NCBI GenBank assembly: GCA_946885905.1
Contig: CAMPHL010000075.1
Span: forward strand, 1 to 8,886
Length of the DNA stretch: 8,886 bases
Direction of reading: 5' to 3'
Source of the DNA: an uncultured Pseudomonadota bacterium
GTDB taxonomy: Bacteria > Pseudomonadota > Gammaproteobacteria > Burkholderiales > Usitatibacteraceae
How positions within the stretch are numbered: the stretch's first letter is position 1; each line of letters begins with the position of its first letter. The position numbers and the translations under genes are program-made. Below the pieces are notes generated by a model. That model did not search any database, had not been told where the DNA came from, and saw nothing but the letters and a program-made list of their open reading frames with translations. Positions 1-5,998 of the stretch are shown here, in pieces.

Positions 1-618
1 GGACACATCGTCGCGCGCCATGTCGATCTCGGCACCGGCGCGTGGAGGCTCGAGCCCGCGCGCGCGGGAGACGAATGCGTGAGGACGGACAAGCGCCTCA
101 CCAGCGTGCACGGCCCGCGCTGGCGCATGCTCGTGATCGGAGCTTCCGAGATCGCGCATTACCTCGCCGAGATCGCTGCCACGGTGGACTACCAGGTCTT
201 CGTGTGCGACCCGCGCGAGGAATACAAGACGGCGTGGCGTGCGCAAGGGGCGACCTGGATCGACGGCATGCCGGACGACGCGGTGCTCGCCTTCCGGCCC
301 GACGGCCACAGCGTCATCCTCACCGTGTCGCACGATCCGAAGCTCGACGACATGGCGCTTCTCGAAGCGCTGAAGACCGACGCGTTCTACGTGGGCGCCG
401 TGGGCTCGTCGAGGACGAGCGCGGAACGCCGCTCGCGCCTCGCGACCTTCGACCTCACGCCCGCGCAGGTCGCGAAAGTGCGCGGACCCGTGGGCCTGTC
501 GATCGGCTCCCGCACCCCGCCCGAGATCGCGCTCGCGATCCTCGCCGACCTCGTGGCCTCGCGCAACGGCATCGTCCTCGAGCGGTCGGCGGCCGCGGAG
601 CTCCGCCAGCGCGCCTGA
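1..618 (+). CDS. XdhC-family molybdoenzyme maturation protein (C-terminal part, 5' end outside window)
   Basis: The reading frame is open from base 1 to the TGA at 616-618, so the gene begins upstream of the window; the GTG at 79 lies inside it and is probably not the start. The visible 205 residues match the C-terminal Rossmann-like domain of the XdhC/CoxI family. There is a nucleotide-binding segment LVIGASEIAHYLAEIA followed by the strand-end VFVCDPREEY. Further on come VSHDPKLDD, YVGAVGSSRTSAERRSRL and the family signature GLSIGSRTPPEIALAILADLV. Family knowledge: XdhC proteins bind molybdenum cofactor, help it become sulfurated, and insert it into xanthine dehydrogenase-type enzymes in the cytoplasm. 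The next gene, 8 bases downstream, is a MocA-like nucleotidyltransferase, a common partner. The molybdoenzyme itself is not in the window, so the client is unknown. Family assignment is firm; the exact client is not. Confidence 0.9.
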   Translation, partial: GHIVARHVDLGTGAWRLEPARAGDECVRTDKRLTSVHGPRWRMLVIGASEIAHYLAEIAATVDYQVFVCDPREEYKTAWRAQGATWIDGMPDDAVLAFRPDGHSVILTVSHDPKLDDMALLEALKTDAFYVGAVGSSRTSAERRSRLATFDLTPAQVAKVRGPVGLSIGSRTPPEIALAILADLVASRNGIVLERSAAAELRQRA

Positions 619-620
619 GG
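617..620 (+). promoter_or_regulatory. Ribosome binding site of the MocA-like gene, overlapping the xdhC stop
   Basis: GAGG at 617-620 lies six bases before the ATG at 627 and shares two bases with the TGA stop of the XdhC gene (616-618). Ribosomes finishing xdhC would sit on this site, which suggests translational coupling of the two proteins. It also supports ATG 627 as the start; the same frame stays open further upstream, but only as a shadow of xdhC. Confidence 0.6.
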
Positions 621-626
621 CCCGCG

Positions 627-1196
627 ATGATCGCCGGCATCCTCCTCTGCGGCGGCGCGGGCCGGCGATTCGGCGTCAACAAGCTGCTCGCGGGCGAGGA
701 GCCCATCGCGGCGCTTTCGGCGCGCAACCTCAAGGAAGGCGTGGGCAACGTGCTCGCCGTCATTCCGCTGCGGCGGCCGGAGCTGCGCAGGGTCCTCGAG
801 GCCGAGGGCTGCGCGATCCTCGAAAGCGATCGCACGCCCGAAGGGATGGGCGCCAGCCTCGCGGCAGGCATCGGCGCCGCGGCCACGGCCGAGGGCTGGA
901 TCGTGGCGCTCGGCGACATGCCGATGGTCGACCCGAAGACGATCGAGGCGCTCGTGCGCGCGCTCGAGCGCGGCGCCCCGATGGCCGCGCCCTATGATCG
1001 CGGCGGCCGCCGCGGGCACCCGGTGGGCTGCTCGCATGCGCTGCTCGACGAGCTGCGGGAGCTGGGCGGCGACGTGGGAGCGCGCGACGTGCTCGCGCGC
1101 CACGCGGACATGGTCGAGCATGTCGTCACGGACGATCCGGGGATTTTCGTCGACATCGACACGAAGAGCGATCTGGAAGAGTTGGGCAGGCAGTAG
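627..1196 (+). CDS. MocA/MobA-like molybdenum cofactor nucleotidyltransferase
   Basis: This 189-residue protein has the layout of the MobA-like NTP-transferase fold. The N-terminal nucleotide-binding loop is LLCGGAGRRFGVNK (residues 6-19), a form of LxxGxxxRxGxxK with Cys-Gly-Gly where many relatives have Ala-Ala-Gly. GMGASLAAGI near residue 75 resembles the MocA signature. ALGDMPMVDP supplies the metal-binding Asp, and RGHPVG, GGDVGARDVLARH and VDIDTKSDLEEL complete the family pattern. Family knowledge: MocA adds CMP (MobA adds GMP) to molybdopterin cofactor in the cytoplasm. Pairing with XdhC favours the cytidylyltransferase role for a xanthine dehydrogenase-type enzyme, but nucleotide preference cannot be settled by eye. 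The open frame extends upstream to base 42, but ATG 627 is chosen because the protein similarity begins there and a ribosome site precedes it. Confidence 0.85.
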   Translation: MIAGILLCGGAGRRFGVNKLLAGEEPIAALSARNLKEGVGNVLAVIPLRRPELRRVLEAEGCAILESDRTPEGMGASLAAGIGAAATAEGWIVALGDMPMVDPKTIEALVRALERGAPMAAPYDRGGRRGHPVGCSHALLDELRELGGDVGARDVLARHADMVEHVVTDDPGIFVDIDTKSDLEELGRQ

Positions 1197-1206
1197 ACGG
1201 GAAACG

Positions 1207-1256
1207 GGCGTAGACAGCCCGCGATCCAGACGGTTGGCCTGCCTACTGTCTACCGC
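1207..1256. terminator. Inverted repeat between convergent genes, possible bidirectional terminator
   Basis: GTAGACAG at 1210-1217 is perfectly complementary to CTGTCTAC at 1246-1253, and the flanks GGC (1207-1209) and GCC (1255-1257) can extend the stem across one bulged base. The spacer is 28 bases, and no run of T follows on either strand, so this is not a textbook intrinsic terminator. It fills nearly all of the 61-base gap between the convergent MocA-like gene and the minus-strand small exported protein. A competing pairing is GGCAGGC (1185-1191) with GCCTGCC (1237-1243). A dispersed intergenic repeat is an equally possible reading. Confidence 0.35.
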
Positions 1257-1257
1257 C

Positions 1258-1821
1258 TCACTTGGGTATCAATTTCCCCGTCACCGGATCCATATAGCCC
1301 GACGGCGTTTCCGTGAGTATCCGGCCGGTGTGCGTGTCGACCATCGTCGAGCCGAGCGGCATCAAGGGCGCCCCGGTCGAGGGATTCACGATGGCGCGTG
1401 AGGGGCCCACCACTTCCAGCCTGGCGACATCGTCGGGGTCGACGCGCGGAGCGGTCGGTAGCGAAAGCCTCGGCGAGGCGATCGGGGGAAAGGGCTGGAT
1501 TGCCGCGCGGGGCGGTGACTTGGACGCCGGCGCCGCAGCCCCTGGAGACTTGAGCAGCTTGCCGAGCTCGCCACGGGCGGCCTCGCGTTGCTCGGGCGTC
1601 GCGTCCTTCGCATGGATCTCGGCCTGCAGCTCCCGCATGCGCGCCGCGCGCTCGGAGGGTGGCGGCCAGGCCTGTGCCGAGGCGCAGAGGGACGCGGCCG
1701 CGCCGAAGGCGAGGAGCGAGGCCGCGAGGAGCGCGGCTATCCGGCCTTCTTGAGCGGCGGATACTTCTCGCCGGCCTCGACGCGCACCGGCAGGATGTTC
1801 TGCTTGGGCGGCAAGGGACAT
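1258..1821 (-). CDS. Small exported protein with three C-terminal 16-residue repeats, unknown function
   Basis: I do not recognise this protein. From the ATG at 1821 it has 187 residues. An odd polar N-terminal stretch of 27 residues precedes a hydrophobic segment (about 28-46) ending in SAQA before WPPP, a plausible signal peptidase site. Next come a charged helical stretch (about 55-90, rich in Glu, Arg and Ala) and a Pro/Ala-rich linker (about 91-130). The tail holds three copies of [V/M][N/D]xxTGxxL starting at residues 145, 161 and 177. Export to the periplasm or envelope is an inference. The start is uncertain: ATG 1821 lies 85 bases inside the upstream DUF1684 gene. The only other candidate close to the signal peptide is a non-standard ATA at 1740, which overlaps the TAG stop of that gene. 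It is the last gene of the probable waaF operon. The coding frame is supported by the signal peptide and repeats; function is unknown. Confidence 0.65.
   Translation of the reverse strand: MSLAAQAEHPAGARRGRREVSAAQEGRIAALLAASLLAFGAAASLCASAQAWPPPSERAARMRELQAEIHAKDATPEQREAARGELGKLLKSPGAAAPASKSPPRAAIQPFPPIASPRLSLPTAPRVDPDDVARLEVVGPSRAIVNPSTGAPLMPLGSTMVDTHTGRILTETPSGYMDPVTGKLIPK
1261..1389 (-). repeat. Three tandem 16-residue protein repeats (DPxTGxxL-like)
   Basis: In the encoded protein the motifs VNPSTGAPL (145-153), VDTHTGRIL (161-169) and MDPVTGKLI (177-185) recur with an exact period of 16 residues, the last copy being cut short by the stop. The invariant positions are Thr-Gly at the fifth and sixth places (149-150, 165-166, 181-182). 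The DNA of the copies has diverged, so this is an old, selected protein repeat and not a recent duplication. Coordinates are written in minus-strand reading order. Confidence 0.6.
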
Positions 1822-2645
1822 GTGGTGAACTCGCTGAAGGCGCAGGGCGGGTTGTACGCCTTGTTGAGGTCGAGCGTGAAGCGCTCGCCCGGCTTGGGCT
1901 TCTTCTCCACGTAGAGGAAGCGACCCGGACCATAGGTCGTGTCGCCCGCGGTCCTGTCCTTGAAGACGAAGAAGAGGCCGTCGTCATCGCCCACCGCGTC
2001 CAGGCGGTAGGGGCGGCCGTTGACCAGGAACTCGACGTAGCCGGGCGCGACCTCGTCGGAGACCTCGTCCAGCACGTTCACGATCGGAATGGTACGAGGC
2101 GTGTCGTAGGGCACGTAGGTCGCAGGGATCCGGTAGTTGTCGTCCACGTCGTACCAGACGCGGCCGCCGAAGTTCTTGCGCACCTCGTTCTCGTTGTCGG
2201 CCAGGCGCAGGATGTAGCGGCCGTTGCGCTCTATGATGTGGAAGGCGGTGCGGCCGTTGCGGACCCAGTCGCGCTTTTCCAGGGCCGTGCCCATCACGCG
2301 CTCGGCGAACTCGCCGTCGTCGGCCTTCATCCTGTAGCCCTCGACCAGCTTGACGCGTACATCCTTGCCCGGCTCGACGAATACCGAGCCCATGCCGGCG
2401 GGGCCCAGCCCCTTCGGAAAGACGATGTCGTTGGTGGGCGCCGTGCCGAAGCGGTTCTCGCCGGGCTTGAGCACGTAGCGGCCCGCGAGCGTGAGCCATC
2501 CGTCGTCGCGGCGCAGGCTCTTCTCGGCGCGGGCACGCCAATCCTTGATCGTCTTCACGTAAGCGGCGTCGACGGCCACGCCCTGGGCCAACGCGGCCGC
2601 GGGCGTGGCAAGGCATGCGGCAAGGAGGAGGGGGGCGATTCTCAT
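1737..2645 (-). CDS. DUF1684-family exported protein
   Basis: From ATG 2645 the protein has 302 residues. A compact signal peptide opens it: MRIAPLLLAACLATPAAALA, with a likely cut before QG at residue 20/21. The mature part carries DUF1684 hallmarks: DDGWLTLAGRYVLKPGENRFG (in two parts, from about residue 47), TNDIVFPKG, GGRVWYDVDDNYR and the C-terminal LNKAYNPPCAFSEFTTCPLP followed by AGEKY (about 260-294). The family is widespread but its biochemical function is not known to me; a periplasmic or envelope location is inferred. The frame is open to a GTG at 2690, with further ATGs at 2672, 2669 and 2657. None has a clear ribosome site. A start at 2669 or 2672 would put the Cys of LAAC near residue 19-20, which could then be a lipobox. 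The gene follows the Rieske gene with almost no gap and ends at the TAG overlapping the next gene. Confidence 0.85.
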   Translation of the reverse strand: MRIAPLLLAACLATPAAALAQGVAVDAAYVKTIKDWRARAEKSLRRDDGWLTLAGRYVLKPGENRFGTAPTNDIVFPKGLGPAGMGSVFVEPGKDVRVKLVEGYRMKADDGEFAERVMGTALEKRDWVRNGRTAFHIIERNGRYILRLADNENEVRKNFGGRVWYDVDDNYRIPATYVPYDTPRTIPIVNVLDEVSDEVAPGYVEFLVNGRPYRLDAVGDDDGLFFVFKDRTAGDTTYGPGRFLYVEKKPKPGERFTLDLNKAYNPPCAFSEFTTCPLPPKQNILPVRVEAGEKYPPLKKAG

Positions 2646-2673
2646 CGGGGTAACCATGCGAAGAGACATCATT

Positions 2674-3726
2674 TTAATGAAGGAATTCACACACCAGACG
2701 GTGGAAATGGTGCACGCCGCGCTCCCGCGAGGGCGAATAACGCCCGTGCTTGTAGAGCCGGGAGCGCACCCCGCGGGCCACCGCCTCGACCACGGTCTCG
2801 TCCTCGGCTTCCACGCGGTCGAGCCCCGAGCCCGCGCCCCGGTCGAGCTTCGACTCGTCCCAGACGAACGAGCGGAAGAGCACGCGGGTGCGGTCGATCG
2901 CCTGCGGCTCGACCAGGTTCAACGAGATGCCCCACGGATAGACATTCAGCATGAGGTTCGGGAACACCCACCAATAGCGCGCGGCCACGGCTCCCTGCCC
3001 GTCGTGCGCGAGCTGGAGGTTCGCGTACCGGTGCAGCTCGGTGGCGTAGTTGCCGTAATCCACGGCCTCGTTCAGCGCAGGGTGCACGAAGGGGATATGG
3101 AAGCCCTCGAGGTAGTTCTCGACGTACAGCGCCCAATGGGCCTGCACGGTGAAGTCCCGGTCGCGCGTGGGATCGTAGGTGAGCTGTCCGACCGGATCGT
3201 TCGCGAGGCTCGAGCGCACGGGGGCGAGGAAATCCTCGAGCGGGGCCGCGGGATCGAGCGCGGTGAAGGCCTGTCCGGCCCATTCCCCGAGCGGGACCTG
3301 CGGGAGGTCGTCCGCCGGCGAGGGAAAGCCCTGCGCGTCGCGGAACTCCGGCATGAAGGTCATCCTGCCGGCCAGGTCGAAGCGGCGCGAATGGTAGCCG
3401 CAGCGGATCTGCTTCGCGCGGCACGCGGCTCCCACGAGGATGTTGCCCCGGTGCGTGCAGACGTTGGACATGCAGCGAAGCCGGCCGTCCGCGTCCCGCG
3501 AGAGCAGCAGCGGCTCGTCCAGGCAGCGCGGCAGCAGCGTGCGCGGGGCCAGCGACTCGGGCTCGGCCACGTCGTCGAGGGTCCCGATCCACTGCCAGGT
3601 TCGCGCGAAGATGCGGCTGCGCATGCGGTCGAAGGCTGCGGCATCGGAATAGAAGCTCCCGGGCAGCGTGCGTGCCACCGTGATGTCGGGATCGGTCGCG
3701 TAGTCAATGGATTGCGGTGAGGACAT
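2674..3726 (-). CDS. Rieske non-haem iron oxygenase, alpha subunit (ring-hydroxylating / choline monooxygenase-like)
   Basis: This 350-residue protein has the two-domain layout of Rieske oxygenase alpha subunits. The N-terminal Rieske domain shows CTHRGN and CGYH, giving [2Fe-2S] ligands Cys90, His92, Cys109 and His112. The catalytic domain shows ENYLEGFHIPFVHPAL, whose His210 and His215 would bind the mononuclear iron; the third carboxylate ligand is probably in the EAEDE stretch at 306-310. The tail GRYSPSRERGVHHFHR is typical of the family. Such enzymes take electrons from a separate reductase (and often a ferredoxin) to hydroxylate or demethylate a substrate; no partner is visible here and the substrate cannot be read from sequence. 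Its ATG at 3726 lies inside the end of waaF, a 23-base overlap that suggests translational coupling. An intact active site argues that it is functional. Confidence 0.9.
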   Translation of the reverse strand: MSSPQSIDYATDPDITVARTLPGSFYSDAAAFDRMRSRIFARTWQWIGTLDDVAEPESLAPRTLLPRCLDEPLLLSRDADGRLRCMSNVCTHRGNILVGAACRAKQIRCGYHSRRFDLAGRMTFMPEFRDAQGFPSPADDLPQVPLGEWAGQAFTALDPAAPLEDFLAPVRSSLANDPVGQLTYDPTRDRDFTVQAHWALYVENYLEGFHIPFVHPALNEAVDYGNYATELHRYANLQLAHDGQGAVAARYWWVFPNLMLNVYPWGISLNLVEPQAIDRTRVLFRSFVWDESKLDRGAGSGLDRVEAEDETVVEAVARGVRSRLYKHGRYSPSRERGVHHFHRLVCEFLH

Positions 3727-4693
3727 CGGCGGGCTCGAGCTTCTCGAGGCAGTTCGTGTGGCCGAGGGGGCAGGTACGGGCGAAGCAGGGGCTGCATTGC
3801 AGCCTGAGCGAAATCACCCGCGCCTTGGCTGAAAGCGGCGGCGTGTGCGCCGGACTGGACGAGCCGAAGATGGCGGCCATGGGGCGATCGAGCGCCGCGG
3901 CCACGTGCATGAGGCCCGAATCGTTGCTCACCACACGCACGGCGAGCGACATGAGGTCGATCGCCTCGTCGAGGGAAGTCTTGCCGGCGAGGTCCACGCA
4001 GATGCCGCCGGCCAGCCGATCGATCTCCGCGGTGACCTGCGCGTCCTTGCCGGATCCGAAAAGCCAGATCGCATGGCCGCGGGCGTCGAGCTCGCGCGCG
4101 AGCGTCGCGAAGTGGCGTGAGGGCCAGCGCTTGGCGGGACCGTATTCGGCCCCGGGCGCGAAGGCGGCGATCGGTTTGGAGGTGTCGAGGCCCAGTCGCG
4201 CGAGGGTCGCGGAACGGGCCCGCGGATCGATGGCGAGCTTCGGCTCGGGCAGGGGCTTGCGAAGCGCTTCGCCCGCCGGCTGGCCGAGCGCGGCGTAGCG
4301 CTCGACGATGAGGGGCAACGCGTCCTCGTCGAGCGTGCGCCGGTCGTTCAGCAGTGCATAGCGCATCTCGCCGTGCCACCCGGTGCGCACCGGGATGCCG
4401 GCATGCCAGGGAATGAGCGCGGACTTGAGCGTGTTGGGCAGCACCACCGAGCGATCATAGCGAGGCAGGGCTTTCGCGAAGCGCCGTCGCTCGCCGAGCC
4501 TGAGCTCGCCATGCCCGAAGGGAAGCACGCGTGTCGCTGCGACCTCGGGCATGCGGCGGTACACCGGCAGGACCCACGGGGGAGCGAGGACGTCGATCGT
4601 GCCTTGCGGATCCGATTCCTTCAGCCGCATGAGCAGCGGATGCGACAGGACCGCGTCACCGATCCACGATGGGGCGACAACCAGAGTTCTCAA
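3704..4693 (-). CDS. waaF: ADP-heptose:LPS heptosyltransferase II
   Basis: WaaF adds the second L-glycero-D-manno-heptose to the LPS inner core at the cytoplasmic face of the inner membrane, using ADP-heptose. The 329 residues match glycosyltransferase family 9. APSWIGDAVLSHPLL carries the catalytic-type Asp13. NTLKSALIPWHAGIPVRTGW follows at about 87-106, then APGAEYGPAKRWP (179-191) with a conserved Lys188, and the nucleotide-site motif SNDSGLMHVAAALDRP (256-271). The C-terminal CSPCFARTCPLGHTNC (300-315) is a four-cysteine cluster seen in many WaaF relatives; whether it binds metal is not known to me. The start codon is TTG at 4693, chosen because the family begins just before this APSW motif and no ATG lies upstream in frame. 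It follows the zinc-finger gene by 41 bases and overlaps the Rieske gene by 23. Confidence 0.92.
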   Translation of the reverse strand: MRTLVVAPSWIGDAVLSHPLLMRLKESDPQGTIDVLAPPWVLPVYRRMPEVAATRVLPFGHGELRLGERRRFAKALPRYDRSVVLPNTLKSALIPWHAGIPVRTGWHGEMRYALLNDRRTLDEDALPLIVERYAALGQPAGEALRKPLPEPKLAIDPRARSATLARLGLDTSKPIAAFAPGAEYGPAKRWPSRHFATLARELDARGHAIWLFGSGKDAQVTAEIDRLAGGICVDLAGKTSLDEAIDLMSLAVRVVSNDSGLMHVAAALDRPMAAIFGSSSPAHTPPLSAKARVISLRLQCSPCFARTCPLGHTNCLEKLEPADVLTAIH

Positions 4694-4734
4694 GAAGAAA
4701 ATCTGAAGCCGTTTGGAAGGAAACGCGCTGGGGT

Positions 4735-4938
4735 TCAGTGCCCGCCGGGGCCGACTTCGCCCACGAGGCGATAGAGCGTGCCGCAGTAGGGACAGCGCGC
4801 CTCGCGCGTCTTCTCGATCGGAAGATAGACGCGCGGATGCGTGTTCCAGAGCTTCTGCGAGGGCAGCGGGCAGTGCAGCGGCAGGTCGGCCGCGGTCACC
4901 TCGAGGAACTTGCGGTCAAGCTCGGACGGCAGCGACAT
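4735..4938 (-). CDS. Small CHCC-type zinc-finger protein
   Basis: The protein has 67 residues. Cys23, His34, Cys49 and Cys52 (LHCPLP, NTHPRVYL, ARCPYCGTLY) form the CHCC pattern of the small zinc-finger family related to the mitochondrial complex I subunit NDUFS6. Zinc binding is inferred from these ligands; the bacterial role is not established to my knowledge. In betaproteobacteria a gene of this type commonly sits between ilvE and waaF, and that is its position here, which strengthens the call. Its ATG at 4938 lies 23 bases inside the end of ilvE, so the two are probably co-translated. The start is firm because the protein is short and the next upstream frame is within ilvE. Confidence 0.88.
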   Translation of the reverse strand: MSLPSELDRKFLEVTAADLPLHCPLPSQKLWNTHPRVYLPIEKTREARCPYCGTLYRLVGEVGPGGH

Positions 4939-5869
4939 TCTTGCTCTCGGCGACGGGGGTGAGCCAGTGGTGGTACTTGCGGTTGCGCCCGTTCACGATG
5001 TCGAAGAAGGCGTTCTGGATCTTCTCGGTGATCGGGCCGCGCTCGCCCTTGCCGATCACGCGCCGGTCGAGCTCGCGGATGGGGGTCACTTCGGCGGCGG
5101 TGCCGGTGAAGAACGCCTCGTCGCAGATGTAGATGTCGTCGCGCGTAAGGCGCGTCTTCTCCACGGTGATCCCCAGGTCGGCGCAGATCGACTGCACCGA
5201 GCGCCAGGTGATGCCGTCCAGGGCCGTGGTGAGCTCGGGCGTGTACACGCGGCCATCCTTCACGATGAAGATGTTCTCGCCCGCGCCTTCGGCGACGAAG
5301 CCGTCGGTGTCGAGGAGCAGGCCCTCGTCGTAGCCGTGCTGCGTGGCCTCGAGGTTGGCGAGGATCGAGTTGGCGTAGGTGGTCGCGACCTTGGCGCGCG
5401 CCATGGTCACGTTCACGTGGTGGCGAGCGTAGGACGAGGTCTTCACGCGGATGCCCTTCTTGAGGCCGTCCTCGCCCAGGTACGCGCCCCAGGGCCACGC
5501 GGCGATCGCCACGTGCACGCCGCAGCCCACGGGCGAGACGCCCATCTTCTCGGAGCCGTAGAAGGCGAGCGGGCGCAGGTAGCACGACTCGAGCTTGTTC
5601 GCGCGCACGCACTCGCGCTGGGCCTCCATGAGGGCTTCCTTCGAGTACGGGATTTCCATCATGTAGATCTTCGCGGAGTTGAAGAGCCGCGTCGTGTGCT
5701 CCTGCAGGCGGAAGATCGCGGTGCCGATCTCGGTCTTGTAGGCGCGCACGCCTTCGAAGACCGCGAGGCCGTAGTGCAGCGAATGGGTGAGGACGTGGGT
5801 ATTGGCCTCGCGCCAGGGCACGAGCTTGCCGTCGTACCAGATGAAGCCGTCGCGGTCTGCCATCGACAT
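4916..5869 (-). CDS. ilvE: Branched-chain amino acid aminotransferase
   Basis: IlvE is a cytoplasmic pyridoxal-phosphate enzyme that transfers an amino group between glutamate and the keto acids of leucine, isoleucine and valine. The 317 residues are of usual length for fold-type IV aminotransferases. HYGLAVFEGVRAY (32-44) is the N-terminal substrate-side motif. MARAKVATTYANSILANLEA carries the Schiff-base Lys160. GYDEGLLLDTDGFVAEGAGEN (179-199, in parts) includes the conserved Glu194, and LTRDDIYICDEAFFTGTAAEVTP (in parts) is the C-terminal cofactor-phosphate region. Two ATGs, at 5869 and 5863, are possible starts; the first is used, though neither has a clear ribosome site. It is the first gene of the leftward unit and is divergent from the cyclase. 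D-amino-acid aminotransferase is the main alternative in this fold, but the sequence fits IlvE well. Confidence 0.95.
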   Translation of the reverse strand: MSMADRDGFIWYDGKLVPWREANTHVLTHSLHYGLAVFEGVRAYKTEIGTAIFRLQEHTTRLFNSAKIYMMEIPYSKEALMEAQRECVRANKLESCYLRPLAFYGSEKMGVSPVGCGVHVAIAAWPWGAYLGEDGLKKGIRVKTSSYARHHVNVTMARAKVATTYANSILANLEATQHGYDEGLLLDTDGFVAEGAGENIFIVKDGRVYTPELTTALDGITWRSVQSICADLGITVEKTRLTRDDIYICDEAFFTGTAAEVTPIRELDRRVIGKGERGPITEKIQNAFFDIVNGRNRKYHHWLTPVAESKNVAAVRA

Positions 5870-5894
5870 GGAAGGAGCTTTCGGAGCGGGAATG

Positions 5895-5916
5895 GCAAAA
5901 TTCTAGCGTTTTTTGC
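5895..5916. promoter_or_regulatory. A/T-rich dyad in the divergent ilvE/cyclase promoter region
   Basis: GCAAAA at 5895-5900 and TTTTGC at 5911-5916 form a perfect six-base inverted repeat around a ten-base spacer. In a very GC-rich window this A/T-rich symmetrical site stands out. It covers the candidate -10 of the ilvE unit and lies about 15 bases before the candidate -10 of the cyclase, so a dimeric regulator bound here could act on both. No regulator can be named from the sequence. Confidence 0.35.
5900..5905 (-). promoter_or_regulatory. Possible -10 element for the ilvE unit
   Basis: On the minus strand the bases read TAGAAT, five of six matching TATAAT, about 30 bases before the ilvE start. 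No good -35 hexamer is visible at 16-18 bases (the candidates read ATGGGA or TGGGAA), so an activator or another sigma factor may be needed, or the match may be chance. The site lies inside the small dyad described separately. Confidence 0.35.
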
Positions 5917-5930
5917 GGCCCTTCCCATGC

Positions 5931-5936
5931 CATAAT
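5931..5936 (+). promoter_or_regulatory. Possible -10 element for the adenylate cyclase gene
   Basis: CATAAT matches five of six bases of TATAAT and would give a leader of roughly 55 bases before the TTG start at 5999. The -35 region at the right spacing is only a T run (about 5908-5913), and TTGCGG at 5913-5918 is too close. The support is therefore the -10 match and its place in an A/T-rich island. Confidence 0.4.
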
Positions 5937-5989
5937 CGCGCCAGACCGCGCGAGAACCCCGCCGCACAGAGAGGGGCAAGCGCCGTGCA

Positions 5990-5995
5990 GGGGAG
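5990..5995 (+). promoter_or_regulatory. Ribosome binding site that decides the TTG start of the cyclase
   Basis: GGGGAG at 5990-5995 lies three bases before the TTG at 5999. No ATG or GTG is in frame upstream, and the next in-frame ATG falls at the edge of the first membrane segment, so the TTG is the best start even though the spacing is a little short. Confidence 0.55.
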
Positions 5996-5998
5996 AAA

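Noticed and set aside
42..626. Upstream extension of the MocA-like frame, suggesting a fused protein
   Set aside because: These bases encode the XdhC domain in another frame; the extension reads as Arg-rich noise, and similarity to MocA begins at 627.
1741..1790. Twin-arginine export signal in the leader of the small repeat protein (RRGRRE)
   Set aside because: The arginines do not fit the SRRxFLK pattern and lie too far from the hydrophobic core. They may not even be translated.
2605..3720. 371-codon plus-strand open frame opposite the Rieske gene
   Set aside because: A shadow of the Rieske frame; the minus strand holds all the metal-ligand motifs.
3704..3726. Frameshift or annotation error at the waaF/Rieske junction
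   Set aside because: Both frames are intact, with family-typical ends, so the overlap is a normal coupled junction.
4841..5935. 364-codon plus-strand open frame opposite ilvE
   Set aside because: It is antisense to a clear ilvE and has the His/Asp/Val-rich composition of a GC-rich shadow frame, with no family motif.
5913..5936. Complete sigma-70 promoter TTGCGG plus CATAAT for the cyclase
   Set aside because: The spacer is only 12 bases, too short for a normal promoter; only the -10 candidate was kept.
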